Assembly: GCF_003544915.1 (NCBI RefSeq)
Contig: NZ_CP032097.1
Location: 1,178,001-1,242,000 of the forward strand
Direction of reading: 5' to 3'
DNA: 64,000 bases
Origin: Arcobacter ellisii
Lineage (GTDB): Bacteria; Campylobacterota; Campylobacteria; Campylobacterales; Arcobacteraceae
Below, one piece after another: positions 53,179 to 63,608 of this stretch. The position numbers were made by a program, and so were the translations under genes. Under the pieces are notes generated by a model that made no database searches, was not told where the DNA came from, and saw only the letters and a list, made by a program, of their open reading frames with translations. How positions within the stretch are numbered: the first letter of the stretch is position 1; the number at the start of each line of letters is the position of its first letter.

Positions 53179-56074
53179 ATCATTTCTTTCGTATCTGTAT
53201 TCGGGCATAAAAATAGACTCTTTCTCTTTTTCAAATTTTTCAGTTTCGCAATTCTATATTAAATTGGATAAAAAACTTATTTTGGATGTTGGAAATATCG
53301 AATATAAGTCAAAAAAGAGTGAAACAAAAACTTCTTTTGAGGATTTGAAAAAAGACCTTGAACTTTTACCAAAAATTTTAATGTTATTTGAATGTATCAA
53401 TATTCAAAGCCTAAAAATTGATGATAATGAATTTAAAATTATTTTAAATGAACAAGATTTATATTTGGATAATAAATTTGTAAATCTCTCTTCAAAAGTT
53501 GATATAACGGCAAATCAAATCTTATTTGATATGCAATCTTTGTATTTAAAAGATTATGAAATATTATTTAATGGAAAAATAAAAATCGATTATTTTAATA
53601 ATAATTTAAACTATTTTGGAAACTTTTATTATCAAGATTTAGAAGCGAAATTAAATGTTGATATGACAGAAGATTTAGCAAAATTTTATATAGTTAGTTC
53701 TCCTTTTAAAAGTTTAAAATTTATAAAAAAATTTTTAGATTTACCAAAAGAAGCTGAAGAATGGATGTATGATAATGTTGAAGGTGATATAAAACTTGAA
53801 GGTTTATATGCTGAATATGATTTAAAAAATAATCAACTTGTTGAAAAATCTTTGAATGGAAAAGCACAAATTAAAGAAGCAAAAATAAGATTTCATAAAG
53901 ATGTAGATGTAATTCAAACAAAAAATTTAGATATCATTTTTAAAGATGATAATCTTCATTTTGATTTAGTAGAACCAATTTTTAAAGGTAAAAGTTTAGC
54001 TGGAAGTTTTGTAACAATTCACAATCTTACAAGTGCACAAAATGGTGAAGTTGAAGTACATATAGAAGCAAATAGTAAACTTGATACGGATATTTTAGAT
54101 ATTTTAAAAGCTTATAAAATCAATCTTCCATTACTTCAAAAAAGTGGAAATACAAATGCAAAATTGACTTTAATATTTCCATATGAATTAGAAAAACCAA
54201 TGACAACAAAAGGTGAATTTTTAGTAAGTGATGCTTTGATTTCTATTGGAAATTTTGCTTTTAATAGTAAAAATGCAACTGTAATTTTAGATGGAAGTAA
54301 TGTTTTAGTAAAAGATGCCAATTTTAAATATAAAGATATGATAGATGCTTTAGTAAATATTGAAATTGACACAAAAACTTTAAAATCTTCAGGTGATGCA
54401 GTTATAAACTCTTTAATAATTAAAAAAGATAGTGGTGAAAAAATTGTTGAAATAAAAGATAAAAAAACTCCTTTGGAAATGGATTTTAATAAAGAAACAA
54501 TTATTAGTTTAAAAGATTTGGAAACAACTGTAAAAGTTACTGATGTGGTTTCTGTAAATATTAATAATTTATCAAAAATTTATCCATATTCAAAGCTTTT
54601 GAAAGATATTTCAATAAAAGATGGAAATATAACTTTAGATATCAAAAATGACAACAATATCAACTTCAAAGCTTTAATAAAAGGTTTAAATTTACCTATT
54701 CAAAAAGATGGACAAAATATTGAAAATCTTGATATTTTAGGAACAATCAATGGAAAAAATATTGATATTAGTTCAATTGATGAGAATATAAAACTTGAAG
54801 TAAGAGATGATTTAAAAATATATTTAAAAAATCTAAATATAACTTTAGATACAAAAAAACAAGATACAAATAGTATAAATCAAAATATAAATTTATATTT
54901 AATAAATAGTGAATTAAATCTAGATGGAACTATTTATAAGATAAAAAATGCAAATATATTTTTGAAAAAAGAGGAAATTTCATTTGAAGTTACATTAAAA
55001 GATTTGGATATTCCTTTAAAAAAAGATGGAAAAAAAGTTGAGGAATTGACACTTTTTGGAGTTTATAAAAATAATTATACGAAATTAAATACAAAAAATA
55101 GTGATTTGATTTTAGAGTTAAAAAATGGAAACATATCTTTAAATGTTAATGGCTATGATGTAATATATCAAACTGAAGATAAAGAAGAAGATAGTAGTAA
55201 TAAAAATATTAATATAGTTGGAAATAATTCAAATATTTATGTAAATGATAAGTATAAATTTTTAGCTGATAATTTTGAAGTAAGAGTTCGAGATAATGAA
55301 AAATTTGTTCATTTACAACATAAAAAAACAGATATAACATTAAAAATTTCAAAAGATAATAAGGTAGATATTTTTACAAATGAAATTAGTGATGAGTATG
55401 TAAATGCAATTTTTGATAAGAATATTTTTAAAGGTGGAAAGATTTTATTCCTAGCAAATGGGAATTTAGATAATCTAAATGGAAAAGTTATAATAGAAAA
55501 TAGCAATATTGAAGATTTGGCTATTATCAATAATCTTTTGATTTTTATTCATACTTCTCCTGCTCTTGTAAATCCACTTTTAGCAGTTCCTTCTGTTGTT
55601 GGAATGGCAACAAATTCTGGATTTAATTTAACAGCATATAAAATCGTAAATGGAGTTATGGAGTTTAACTACAATAAAGAAAAAGAGTTATTAGATGTAA
55701 AAAAACTTGTAACTGTTGGAAATGGTATTGATTTTGAAGGAAAAGGAAAAGTAAATCTAAATGATTTAACTTTGGATTCTGAGATTAAATTGATATTTTT
55801 AAAAGATTATTCAAAAATAGTTGGAGCTATTCCTGTTGTAAATTATGTGTTATTAGGAGATAGTAATAGAGTTGAAACTCAAGTAAATATCTTTGGTGAT
55901 TTGGCAAATCCAAGTATTTCAACAAATCTTACAAAAGAGACTTTTAGTATTCCTATGAATATTGCAAAAAGAATATTAAGTTCACCATCAATGTTCTTAG
56001 ATTTTATAAGTGGAAAAAGTAGTTTAGAAGAAGAAAAAAAGAAAGAAGAACCAATAAATAAGCCTTTAAAATAG
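53129..56074 (+). CDS. Large AsmA/YhdP-like (DUF3971) envelope protein
   Basis: A 981-residue protein with one N-terminal membrane helix (LLLVLLFLIIISFLSYLY) and then a very long beta-rich periplasmic part with repeating strands, ending in an AsmA-like C-terminal block (LTLDSEIKLIFLKDYSKIVG, then NPSISTNLTKETFSIPMNIAKRIL). Proteins of this kind form bridges that carry phospholipids to the outer membrane. Its 5' end overlaps the 5' end of mltG, which runs the other way. Confidence 0.82.
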   Translation: MLKSIKLLLVLLFLIIISFLSYLYSGIKIDSFSFSNFSVSQFYIKLDKKLILDVGNIEYKSKKSETKTSFEDLKKDLELLPKILMLFECINIQSLKIDDNEFKIILNEQDLYLDNKFVNLSSKVDITANQILFDMQSLYLKDYEILFNGKIKIDYFNNNLNYFGNFYYQDLEAKLNVDMTEDLAKFYIVSSPFKSLKFIKKFLDLPKEAEEWMYDNVEGDIKLEGLYAEYDLKNNQLVEKSLNGKAQIKEAKIRFHKDVDVIQTKNLDIIFKDDNLHFDLVEPIFKGKSLAGSFVTIHNLTSAQNGEVEVHIEANSKLDTDILDILKAYKINLPLLQKSGNTNAKLTLIFPYELEKPMTTKGEFLVSDALISIGNFAFNSKNATVILDGSNVLVKDANFKYKDMIDALVNIEIDTKTLKSSGDAVINSLIIKKDSGEKIVEIKDKKTPLEMDFNKETIISLKDLETTVKVTDVVSVNINNLSKIYPYSKLLKDISIKDGNITLDIKNDNNINFKALIKGLNLPIQKDGQNIENLDILGTINGKNIDISSIDENIKLEVRDDLKIYLKNLNITLDTKKQDTNSINQNINLYLINSELNLDGTIYKIKNANIFLKKEEISFEVTLKDLDIPLKKDGKKVEELTLFGVYKNNYTKLNTKNSDLILELKNGNISLNVNGYDVIYQTEDKEEDSSNKNINIVGNNSNIYVNDKYKFLADNFEVRVRDNEKFVHLQHKKTDITLKISKDNKVDIFTNEISDEYVNAIFDKNIFKGGKILFLANGNLDNLNGKVIIENSNIEDLAIINNLLIFIHTSPALVNPLLAVPSVVGMATNSGFNLTAYKIVNGVMEFNYNKEKELLDVKKLVTVGNGIDFEGKGKVNLNDLTLDSEIKLIFLKDYSKIVGAIPVVNYVLLGDSNRVETQVNIFGDLANPSISTNLTKETFSIPMNIAKRILSSPSMFLDFISGKSSLEEEKKKEEPINKPLK

Positions 56075-56084
56075 AGGCTTATTC
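56057..56084. terminator. Hairpin between the convergent YhdP-like and LolC/E-like genes
   Basis: AATAAGCCT and AGGCTTATT pair around about 9 bases between two converging genes; it overlaps both stop regions. Confidence 0.6.
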
Positions 56085-57284
56085 ATTTCTTAATACGTCA
56101 ATAACATCAATATTTGTAGCTTTACTAGCTGGATAATAAGATGAAATAAGAACAATTATAACAGCACCAACAATAATTGAAACAAAATCTGTTAATGCTA
56201 AATTAAGAGGTAATTTTGCACTTCCATAAACATCAGCAGGAAGTGTAACAATATCAAAGTTATCTAAAAACCAATAACCAACAAATCCTAAAACAATACC
56301 TGTTAATATTCCTGAAAATCCAATAATAGTTCCAACTCTTAAAAATATTGTTTTAATCTCTTTAGAACTAGCACCCATTGATAAAAGTAGGGCAATCTCT
56401 TTTCTTCTACTCATAACAGTCATTAAAAGTGAAGAGATAATATTTAATGAAGCAACCAAAATAATTAACATTAAAACTATAAATAAAGCTGTTTTTTCCA
56501 TTTTCATAGCAGCAAAGAAATTACCATTTTGTTGCCACCAACCAACGATTCCAGTATCTGTACCTTGAAGTGATACTTTTAATTTTTCAATATCAGCAAA
56601 GGCATCTTCTGAATATATATGAATTCCATCATATATATTTGTTTCTTTTTTTAGTAAAGTTTGTAAAGATTCTAAAGTTGTATACATATAAGCTTTATCA
56701 TAGGCATTTAGTCCTGATGTAAAAGAACCAATGTAATTAAATCTTTTCATTTTAGGCATCATTGAAAAACCAGTTGGATTTAATTCTGTAAAATAGAGTG
56801 TTGTTTTTGTTCCATCATTTAAGTATAACTTTTCAGTTATTCCAGAACCAGTTATTACATCAAATTTATTTATTAGTAAATCACCAATTGCTTCTTTATA
56901 AATAGGATTTATTTCTGCTTCTTTTTGAGGAATTACACCAAAAATCATACCACCACTCATAACATCACCATTTTGAATAATTGCCTGAGATGAAACAAAA
57001 GGAGAAAATTTTAAATAAGGATAATCTTTTTGAAGTTTTTCAAGTAATTGTTCATTTACAGAGTTTTCAATTTTTGGATAGATAGTCAAAGGATAGTTCA
57101 TTGTAAATAGTTTTTTTTCAAACTCTTTTGCTGTTCCATTCATAATAGCCATTGAAAGAATTAAAACCATTACACCTATTGAAACCCCTATAAATGCTAA
57201 AATAGCACTTATAGATATAAAAGGATTTTTTTTATCAAATCTTAGATATTTTTTTACAATAAAATTAACTAATTTTTTATTCAA
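56079..57284 (-). CDS. Lipoprotein-releasing ABC permease (LolC/LolE-like)
   Basis: A 401-residue FtsX-type permease: first membrane helix near 25-48 (ISAILAFIGVSIGVMVLIL), a large periplasmic domain, then three helices with SLLMTVMSRRKEIALLLSMGAS and the end YYPASKATNIDVIDVLRNE. This is the LolC/E layout, whose complex extracts lipoproteins from the inner membrane to LolA. A lolA gene lies 2.7 kb away. It follows secA by a single base, so both are co-transcribed. The LolD ATPase gene is not in the window. Confidence 0.88.
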   Translation of the reverse strand: MNKKLVNFIVKKYLRFDKKNPFISISAILAFIGVSIGVMVLILSMAIMNGTAKEFEKKLFTMNYPLTIYPKIENSVNEQLLEKLQKDYPYLKFSPFVSSQAIIQNGDVMSGGMIFGVIPQKEAEINPIYKEAIGDLLINKFDVITGSGITEKLYLNDGTKTTLYFTELNPTGFSMMPKMKRFNYIGSFTSGLNAYDKAYMYTTLESLQTLLKKETNIYDGIHIYSEDAFADIEKLKVSLQGTDTGIVGWWQQNGNFFAAMKMEKTALFIVLMLIILVASLNIISSLLMTVMSRRKEIALLLSMGASSKEIKTIFLRVGTIIGFSGILTGIVLGFVGYWFLDNFDIVTLPADVYGSAKLPLNLALTDFVSIIVGAVIIVLISSYYPASKATNIDVIDVLRNE

Positions 57285-57285
57285 A

Positions 57286-59904
57286 CTATTTTCCCGCTGC
57301 TAAACCAATTTTTGGTCCACTTTTACCACAACATTGTTTATATTTTAATCCACTACCACAAGGACAAGTTTCATTTCTAGCAATTTTTTTATCACTATTT
57401 CTAACAGCTTCTTGTGCTATATTTGTAGTAATATGTTCAGTTGAACTTTCCATTTGTTCTTTCATTTTTGCGATTGCTTCTTGCTCTTTTTGTCTATCTT
57501 CATTTGATTGAAGTTGGATTGTAAATAGAATTTTTATAATTTCATGTTTAATATTTGCAATTAATTCAATAAACATATTATAAGACTCTTTTTTATACTC
57601 AACAAGTGGATCTTTTTGATTATAACCTCTAAGTCCAATACCTGCTTTTAAAGTATCCATTGCATATAAATGTTCTCTCCAAGCATTATCTAAAATTTGT
57701 AAATATAAAATTCTTTCAATTTCACTTTTTTGTTCAGGTGCAGCCATAGACATTTTTCTATTATAAACTTCTTTTAAGAAAGAACTTAAATTTTCTTCTA
57801 ACTCTTCATATGAATCACTTTTCATATCTTCAATATCAACAAGAAGTCTTAACTCTTCTTCAAATTTTGTTTTTATAAATTCATAATTAAAATCTTCACT
57901 AGCCATTCCAGGGATAATATTTGCATCACTTAATAAATTTTGAACATATTCAAGTCTATTTTCATCAAGTTTTGAATCAATATCAAAATCAGGTTTTAAT
58001 AAATCATTTCTAAATGAGTAGATTACTTTTCTTTGTTCATTTGCAACATCATCATACTCAAGTAGGTGTTTTCTACTTTCAAAGTGCATTTGTTCAACTT
58101 TTTTCTGAGCATTTTCAACAGCCCTTGTAACCATTCTTGATTCAATATGTTCACCTTCTTCAATACCAAGTCTTTCCATAATTCCTTTGATTTTATCGCT
58201 TCCAAAGATTCTTAAAAGATTATCTTCTAAAGATAGATAAAATTGAGATTCTCCAACATCTCCTTGACGTCCTGATCTTCCTCTTAATTGGTTATCAATT
58301 CTTCTACTTTCATGTCTTTCAGTTCCAATTATTGCTAATCCACCAAGGTCAAGAATTTCTTGAGTAAGTTTAATGTCAACTCCCCTTCCTGCCATATTTG
58401 TAGCAATTGTAACCGCACCTTTTTGTCCAGCATCAGCAATAATTTTTCCTTCTTTTTCGTGTTGTTTTGCATTTAAAACAGTGTGAGGAATTTTTTTCTC
58501 AACTAAGATTTTATGTAATTTTTCTGATTTTTCAATTGAAGCAGTTCCCACAAGAACAGGTTGTCCTTTTTCATGTAACTGTTTAATTCTATTACAAACA
58601 GCTTCAAATTTTTCTTTTTCACTTTTATAAATTAAATCGTTTTTATCAATTCTTTTAACTGGAATATTTGTAGGAATTGAAACAACATCTAAATTATAAA
58701 TTTCAGCAAACTCTGTTGCTTCTGTTTGAGCAGTTCCTGTCATACCAGCTAATTTTTTATACATTCTAAAATAATTTTGGAAAGTAATATCTGCTAAAGT
58801 TTGAGATTCATCTTGAATAGCAACACCTTCTTTTGCTTCTAGAGCTTGGTGTAATCCTTCAGAAAATCTTCTTCCTTCACTTAATCTTCCTGTAAATTCA
58901 TCTACAATAACTATTTGATTATCTTTTACAACATAATCAACATCTTTTTCAAAGATATAATTAGCTTTTAAAGCTTGGTCTAAAGAGTGAGAAAGCATTG
59001 CATTTTCTAAAGAGTATAGGTTTTCAACTCCAAAAAGTTTTTCTGCATTTTCATGCCCTTGTTCTGTTAGCATAACAGCTCTATTTTTTTCATCAACGAT
59101 AAAATCACCAGTAGTTGTTGGTTTTTCAGCTGCACTTTTTGGTTGAATTAATTCACCTTTTTCTAATTTTAAAGCAATTTCATTTGCTTTTACATAATTT
59201 GAATTTTTGTGATTTGTTGGTCCTGAAATAATAAGTGGAGTTCTAGCTTCATCAATTAAAATTGAGTCAACTTCATCTACGATTACGAAGTTATGACCTC
59301 TTTGAACTTTTTCATTGATATCATAATTCATATTGTCTCTTAGATAATCAAATCCAAATTCGTTATTTGTTCCATAAGTAATATCGCAAGCATATTGTTC
59401 TCTTCTTTCTTGGTCATTTCTTAAACCACCAACAATTGCTCCAACGCTATATCCTAAGAAGTTGTATAAAGGTGTTAATTCATTTGCATCTCTGCTAGCT
59501 AGATAATCATTAACAGTTACAACATGTACACCTTTACCTGTAAGTGCATTTAATGCAACAGCAAGTGAACCAACAAGAGTTTTTCCTTCTCCTGTTTTCA
59601 TCTCTGCAATTCTTCCATCATGTAAAACCATAGCACCTATTAATTGTACATCATAAGGTCTCATCCCAAGAGTTCTGCTACTTGCCTCTCTTGTAATTGC
59701 AAAAGATTCAAATAATACATCATTTAATGATTTTTCTTCTTTTTGTACAAGCTCTTTAAGCTTATTAAATTCATTTTTTAATTCTTCATCACTTAAGTTT
59801 TTATACTTGCTTTCTAAAGCAGTTATAGCTTCTGCTTTTTTTCTATAATTTTTTACTTCTCTATCATTTCTTGTACCAAAAATTTTTGAAAAAACATTTA
59901 ACAT
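57286..59904 (-). CDS. secA: Preprotein translocase ATPase SecA
   Basis: An 872-residue motor: Walker A in [14 protein letters not shown] (near 103), [54 protein letters not shown], and a C-terminal zinc motif [13 protein letters not shown] followed by a short tail. It drives secreted proteins, including the many signal-peptide proteins in this window, through SecYEG. Full length; it heads a unit with the LolC/E-like permease. Confidence 0.98.
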   Translation of the reverse strand: MLNVFSKIFGTRNDREVKNYRKKAEAITALESKYKNLSDEELKNEFNKLKELVQKEEKSLNDVLFESFAITREASSRTLGMRPYDVQLIGAMVLHDGRIAEMKTGEGKTLVGSLAVALNALTGKGVHVVTVNDYLASRDANELTPLYNFLGYSVGAIVGGLRNDQERREQYACDITYGTNNEFGFDYLRDNMNYDINEKVQRGHNFVIVDEVDSILIDEARTPLIISGPTNHKNSNYVKANEIALKLEKGELIQPKSAAEKPTTTGDFIVDEKNRAVMLTEQGHENAEKLFGVENLYSLENAMLSHSLDQALKANYIFEKDVDYVVKDNQIVIVDEFTGRLSEGRRFSEGLHQALEAKEGVAIQDESQTLADITFQNYFRMYKKLAGMTGTAQTEATEFAEIYNLDVVSIPTNIPVKRIDKNDLIYKSEKEKFEAVCNRIKQLHEKGQPVLVGTASIEKSEKLHKILVEKKIPHTVLNAKQHEKEGKIIADAGQKGAVTIATNMAGRGVDIKLTQEILDLGGLAIIGTERHESRRIDNQLRGRSGRQGDVGESQFYLSLEDNLLRIFGSDKIKGIMERLGIEEGEHIESRMVTRAVENAQKKVEQMHFESRKHLLEYDDVANEQRKVIYSFRNDLLKPDFDIDSKLDENRLEYVQNLLSDANIIPGMASEDFNYEFIKTKFEEELRLLVDIEDMKSDSYEELEENLSSFLKEVYNRKMSMAAPEQKSEIERILYLQILDNAWREHLYAMDTLKAGIGLRGYNQKDPLVEYKKESYNMFIELIANIKHEIIKILFTIQLQSNEDRQKEQEAIAKMKEQMESSTEHITTNIAQEAVRNSDKKIARNETCPCGSGLKYKQCCGKSGPKIGLAAGK

Positions 59905-59960
59905 AAAATTAGTTCCTTTTCGTTATAATCGCAAGATTATATAAAAAAAAAGGTTAAAGT

Positions 59961-60488
59961 ATGTTTTATAAATCGCTAATTTTTTTAGCATTCTTCAGTA
60001 TTACTTGTATAGCTTCTAGTGATATTCGAAATTTGGATTCTTTTAAAGCTAGTTTTACACAAGTTATTACTTCTAGTTCAAAAAATGTAATTGAATACAA
60101 AGGTGAAGTTTTTATCAAAAAAAGTGGAAAAATTTTATGGAAATATGAAACACCAGTTGTAAAAAATGTTTACATAAATAATGATTTTGCAATAGTTGAT
60201 GAACCAGAGTTAGAACAGGCCATATTTACACAGTTAGATAGTGAAATAAATATCATAAAACTTTTAAATAGTTCTAAAAAAAGTAGTGAAAATAACTATA
60301 TAACAAATATAGATGATGTTGATTATTTAATTAAAACTTCAAATGATAAAATTCAAGAGATTACTTATAAAGATAAATTAGAAAATAGTGTTGACATTAA
60401 ATTTTCAAATGTGGTACAAAATAGTGATATTTCTGATGAGATATTTAAGTTTGAAGTACCAGACTCTTACGATATTATAAAAAAATAG
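59961..60488 (+). CDS. lolA: Outer-membrane lipoprotein carrier LolA
   Basis: A 175-residue periplasmic protein with a signal peptide (ending CIASSD) and the LolA pattern: LDSFKASFTQVITSSSKNVIEYKGE, then GKILWKYETPVVKNVYINN and a C-terminal KFEVPDSYDII. It ferries lipoproteins across the periplasm. It is divergent from secA (56-bp gap) and followed by the RNase P RNA gene. Confidence 0.92.
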   Translation: MFYKSLIFLAFFSITCIASSDIRNLDSFKASFTQVITSSSKNVIEYKGEVFIKKSGKILWKYETPVVKNVYINNDFAIVDEPELEQAIFTQLDSEINIIKLLNSSKKSSENNYITNIDDVDYLIKTSNDKIQEITYKDKLENSVDIKFSNVVQNSDISDEIFKFEVPDSYDIIKK

Positions 60489-60506
60489 ATTTTAAGAATT
60501 AAAAGC

Positions 60507-60512
60507 TATAAT
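60507..60512 (+). promoter_or_regulatory. -10 box of the RNase P RNA gene
   Basis: TATAAT lies 6 bp before the inferred RNA start at about 60518 and falls 19 bp after the lolA stop. The -35 is not obvious. Confidence 0.6.
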
Positions 60513-60515
60513 TTC

Positions 60516-60840
60516 ACAGGTAAACCAGACAATAGCTTGAGTATTCAAGAGGAAAGTCCGGGCTGCTGTGAAGAATGGTTCCATTTAAATAATGGCTAGG
60601 GTAACCTAAGGGATAGTGCAACAGAGAGTAGACAGCCAATTTTTTGGTGATGGTGAAACGGTAGAGTAAGAGCCTACCAGCATTTTGAGTAATCTTAATG
60701 GCTTTGTAAACCCAACCTGCAGCAAGAAGACTAGGTAATTCCTTCACACTTTTTTGGTCTTCGCAAGATTACTAAAGTAATTTAGTAACTAGATAAATTA
60801 TTGTCTTAAAAACAAAACGCGGCTTATTGGTTTACCTACT
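60516..60840 (+). ncRNA. rnpB: RNase P RNA (bacterial type A)
   Basis: AGGTAAACCAG at the 5' end pairs with TTGGTTTACCT at the 3' end (helix P1). Conserved landmarks are in order: GAGGAAAGTCCGGGCT (60549-60564), ATAGTGCAACAGAGAG, GGTGATGGTGAAACGG, GTAAACCCAACCTGCAGCAAG and AACGCGGCTTATTGG near the end. Length of about 325 nt is normal. It lies between lolA and the dlt operon. Confidence 0.96.
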
Positions 60841-60975
60841 TTCTCTTTTCTGTTTATTTATTTACCTTTTGTATATTTTTTTGTTCAATAACTCCAATAA
60901 TTTATTATAATGTCATTCAATTTTTTATGAAGTACTTTTTGTAAAGTATTTTAATAAATCTAGGAGAATAAATTT
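60841..60975 (+). promoter_or_regulatory. Promoter region of the dlt operon
   Basis: TTATAAT at 60904-60910 is a good -10. Downstream, AAGTACTTT and AAAGTATTTT could form a small leader hairpin before TAGGAGAATAA, the ribosome site of dltC. No known riboswitch motif was seen. Confidence 0.5.
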
Positions 60976-61203
60976 ATGGAAATTCTTGAAAGAATTAGGC
61001 CTTTAGTTGAAGAGATAGCTTTTAAAAAAGTTACAGATGATGAAGCATTATATACATCTAATTTAATAGATAGTATGGGTACAGTTGATTTGGCTATGAT
61101 GTTAGAAGAAGAGTTTAATATCAAAATAGATACAAGAGATATTATAGAGAGTAATTTTGATAGTATTGATAAATTAGCAAATTATATAAAAAGTAGAATT
61201 TAG
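60976..61203 (+). CDS. dltC: DltC-like D-alanyl carrier protein
   Basis: A 75-residue acyl carrier protein with the phosphopantetheine Ser in NLIDSMGTVDLAMMLEEEF (near 37), matching DltC's DSxGTVxL form. It would accept D-alanine (or another amino acid) from the ligase encoded at 63605 and deliver it to the membrane. It is the first gene of the operon and ends 1 bp into dltD. Confidence 0.92.
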   Translation: MEILERIRPLVEEIAFKKVTDDEALYTSNLIDSMGTVDLAMMLEEEFNIKIDTRDIIESNFDSIDKLANYIKSRI

Positions 61204-62321
61204 TGAATAAATTTTTTATAAATGTTTTTGCTTTACTTATTTCAACTTTTATAGTTGGAATAGGAGTTTTTTTATTTAAGAATGAAATTTTAAATTATTA
61301 TGATAAATCTTTAGAATCACTAAAAAAAACAAATGAGTTACAAAGTGATTTAGAGAGTGGAAAAATTGTTGTTTTTGGCTCATCTGAATTATTAAATAGT
61401 AACCAAAAATTTATTCCTCAAAATTATTTTAACAATGATTTAAAACTTCCTTTGAGAGTTCAAGGAAATGAAGGACATCAAGAGTTTGTAATACTTTCTC
61501 AATTAGCTGCATTAGAAAATGAAAAAGTAAAAGAAAATGCAAAAGTTGTAATACTTTTATCTCCAAGTTGGTTTACTGGAAATAGTGATAATGGTACAAA
61601 AATTCCAAAATTTTTAGAATATATGTATCCAGGAATGATGAATAAGCTCTATTTTCAAAGTAGTGTAGATGATAAATTTAAGATTTTAATAAATGAATAC
61701 GTAAGAAAAAATTTTAACCTTATAAAAGAACCAGGTTATATTTATACTCATACTTTTGAAGAATTTAAAGAAAATTATTTTGATAATCAAATAAAAAAAT
61801 TCATAATCAATGTTTATGAGAACAGAAATAAAATATCTCAAACAGTAAGTTATCAAAAACCAAAATTTGATTATGAAGCTTTAAAAATTGAAGCTAAAAA
61901 TTTTGAATTACCTTCAAACAATAATAGTTTTGGAATAAATAATGATAATTATACAAAATTTATAGAGCCAACTGTAAATAAAGAGTATTTCCCATTTACT
62001 ATAATTTTGCCTAAAATTGAAGAAAATCAAGAGTATAAAGATTTTTTACTTTTATTAGAATTATTACAAAACTATAAAATAAAACCACTTTTTATTATGC
62101 AAGACTTAAATCCTTATATTTTTGCTAAAAATAGGGAAGAGATGAATATTTTGGTCTCTTTAATAAAATCAAAAGTTGAAGAAAAAGGTTTTGAATATTT
62201 TGATATGTGGTCTTATAAAAAAGAGGATTATGAGTTTGGAGTTCTAACAGATTCAGTTCATCTTGGAGAATTAGGTTGGGTAAAAGTTAACCAAAAAATA
62301 ATTGAACATTTTATGCAATAA
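61203..62321 (+). CDS. dltD: DltD-like protein
   Basis: A 372-residue protein with an N-terminal membrane anchor (about 5-25) and an SGNH-hydrolase-like extracytoplasmic domain: VVFGSSELLNS (nucleophile Ser), SPSWF and TDSVHLGELGWVKV (Asp and His of the catalytic site). DltD completes D-alanyl transfer on the outer side of the membrane in Gram-positives. Here it would face the periplasm. The start codon is GTG, overlapping the dltC stop. Confidence 0.92.
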   Translation: MNKFFINVFALLISTFIVGIGVFLFKNEILNYYDKSLESLKKTNELQSDLESGKIVVFGSSELLNSNQKFIPQNYFNNDLKLPLRVQGNEGHQEFVILSQLAALENEKVKENAKVVILLSPSWFTGNSDNGTKIPKFLEYMYPGMMNKLYFQSSVDDKFKILINEYVRKNFNLIKEPGYIYTHTFEEFKENYFDNQIKKFIINVYENRNKISQTVSYQKPKFDYEALKIEAKNFELPSNNNSFGINNDNYTKFIEPTVNKEYFPFTIILPKIEENQEYKDFLLLLELLQNYKIKPLFIMQDLNPYIFAKNREEMNILVSLIKSKVEEKGFEYFDMWSYKKEDYEFGVLTDSVHLGELGWVKVNQKIIEHFMQ

Positions 62322-62331
62322 GGGAATTTAA

Positions 62332-62472
62332 TTGGGATATTTCTTCAAAAATTTTGTAATCTATTTTTTATTGATAATAGGAATACTTTTTATATCAATA
62401 GATAAAAATATTAGTGATTTAAACGGAAAAGATACAGATTCAGAAGTAGAATTTGTATATGAGGAATTTTAA
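62332..62472 (+). CDS. dltX: DltX-like small membrane peptide
   Basis: TTG at 62332, with AAGGGAA 7 bp upstream, opens a 46-residue frame ending at TAA 62470-62472, whose last A is the first base of dltB's ATG. The product has one membrane helix (about 9-23) and ends in VEFVYEEF. A C-terminal F-x-Y-x-x-F motif is the hallmark of DltX in Gram-positive dlt operons, where its Tyr is proposed to carry the alanyl group. Position between dltD and dltB supports the call. Confidence 0.82.
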   Translation: MGYFFKNFVIYFLLIIGILFISIDKNISDLNGKDTDSEVEFVYEEF

Positions 62473-63608
62473 TGGAGAGTTTTTTACCTTTCTCTGGAAT
62501 AGGTTTTTTTATAATAAGTTTCATTTTTGTTATATTTTTACATCTATTTAAAAATATTTTAAATAAATTTGTTTCATATAAAATAGTTATGTTTTTAGCT
62601 GTTGTTATTTATATATATTTTTGTGTTCCTGAATCTTATGAACTTTTTATATTACTTTTGTATGTTTATATAATTTATACAATTTTTGTATCAAACAATT
62701 ATCAAGAAACGATTTTTCCTATGATTGTAATTGCATTTCCTATGATTTTACATAAATTGGAAATAGACCCAATTTTTAAGATTATAGGAATTTCATATAT
62801 AACTTTTAGAACTATACAAGCAATTGTTGATAGTCATAACTATGGAAAACTCTCTTTTATGGAGTTTACATCTTTTTTACTTTTTCCAACAACACTTCTT
62901 GCAGGACCAATTGATAGGTCATATAGATTTCAAGAAGATTTAAAAAAAGGGTATGAAAATTTAACCTTATCAAATATTGGTAAAGGTTGGGATATTTTAG
63001 TTATTGGTGTTTTATTTAAGTTTGTAATTGCTGAATTAGTAGCTATGTTTTGGTTATCAAAAATAGATGAAAATAGTACAAACTTAATTGATATGATAAA
63101 TAGTGCATATTCATATACAACATATCTATTTTTTGATTTTGCTGGATACAGTGCGATGGCAGTAGGTTTGAGTTATATGATTGGAATTTTTACACCAATG
63201 AATTTTAATCATCCATATTTAGCACCAAATCCACAAGATTTTTGGAGAAGATTTCATATTACTTTAGGAACTTGGTTAACAGATTATTTCTTTAAACCTT
63301 TATATAAATATTTACATAAATTTAAGTATTTAAAAAATAGAAAATTACTTATTCAAAATATCGCAATTATTTGCACTTTTTTACTTATGGGAATGTGGAA
63401 TGGTTTAACTTGGTATTTTATATTTAGTGGATTTTTATTTGGAATTTATTCAAGTATTCATAATGCTTATGTTTTATATGTAAAAAAGGGTGGATATGAT
63501 TATTTTACATTTTTTCCTGAAATAATTAGTATTAATTTAAAAAGATTTTTGATGATAAATGCTGCTGTTTTTGCTTTATATTTTTTTAGTGGAAGGGTTC
63601 CTTTATGA
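62472..63608 (+). CDS. dltB: DltB-like MBOAT membrane acyltransferase
   Basis: A 378-residue multi-pass protein with MBOAT landmarks: LFPTTLLAGPIDRSYRFQED, YTTYLFFDFAGYSAMAVGLSY, NFNHPYLAPNPQDFWRRFHITLGTWLTDYFF and MGMWNGLTWYFI. In most relatives the last reads WHG, and a second His lies in the final helix before FSG; here both positions appear to be Asn (WNG; LMINAAVFALYFFSG). It would move the alanyl group across the membrane with DltC. It overlaps its neighbours on both sides. Confidence 0.9.
   Translation: MESFLPFSGIGFFIISFIFVIFLHLFKNILNKFVSYKIVMFLAVVIYIYFCVPESYELFILLLYVYIIYTIFVSNNYQETIFPMIVIAFPMILHKLEIDPIFKIIGISYITFRTIQAIVDSHNYGKLSFMEFTSFLLFPTTLLAGPIDRSYRFQEDLKKGYENLTLSNIGKGWDILVIGVLFKFVIAELVAMFWLSKIDENSTNLIDMINSAYSYTTYLFFDFAGYSAMAVGLSYMIGIFTPMNFNHPYLAPNPQDFWRRFHITLGTWLTDYFFKPLYKYLHKFKYLKNRKLLIQNIAIICTFLLMGMWNGLTWYFIFSGFLFGIYSSIHNAYVLYVKKGGYDYFTFFPEIISINLKRFLMINAAVFALYFFSGRVPL

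Noticed and set aside
60514-60747. A minus-strand reading frame opposite the RNase P RNA
   Set aside because: It lies wholly within a confidently recognised structural RNA, has no ribosome site and no family resemblance.
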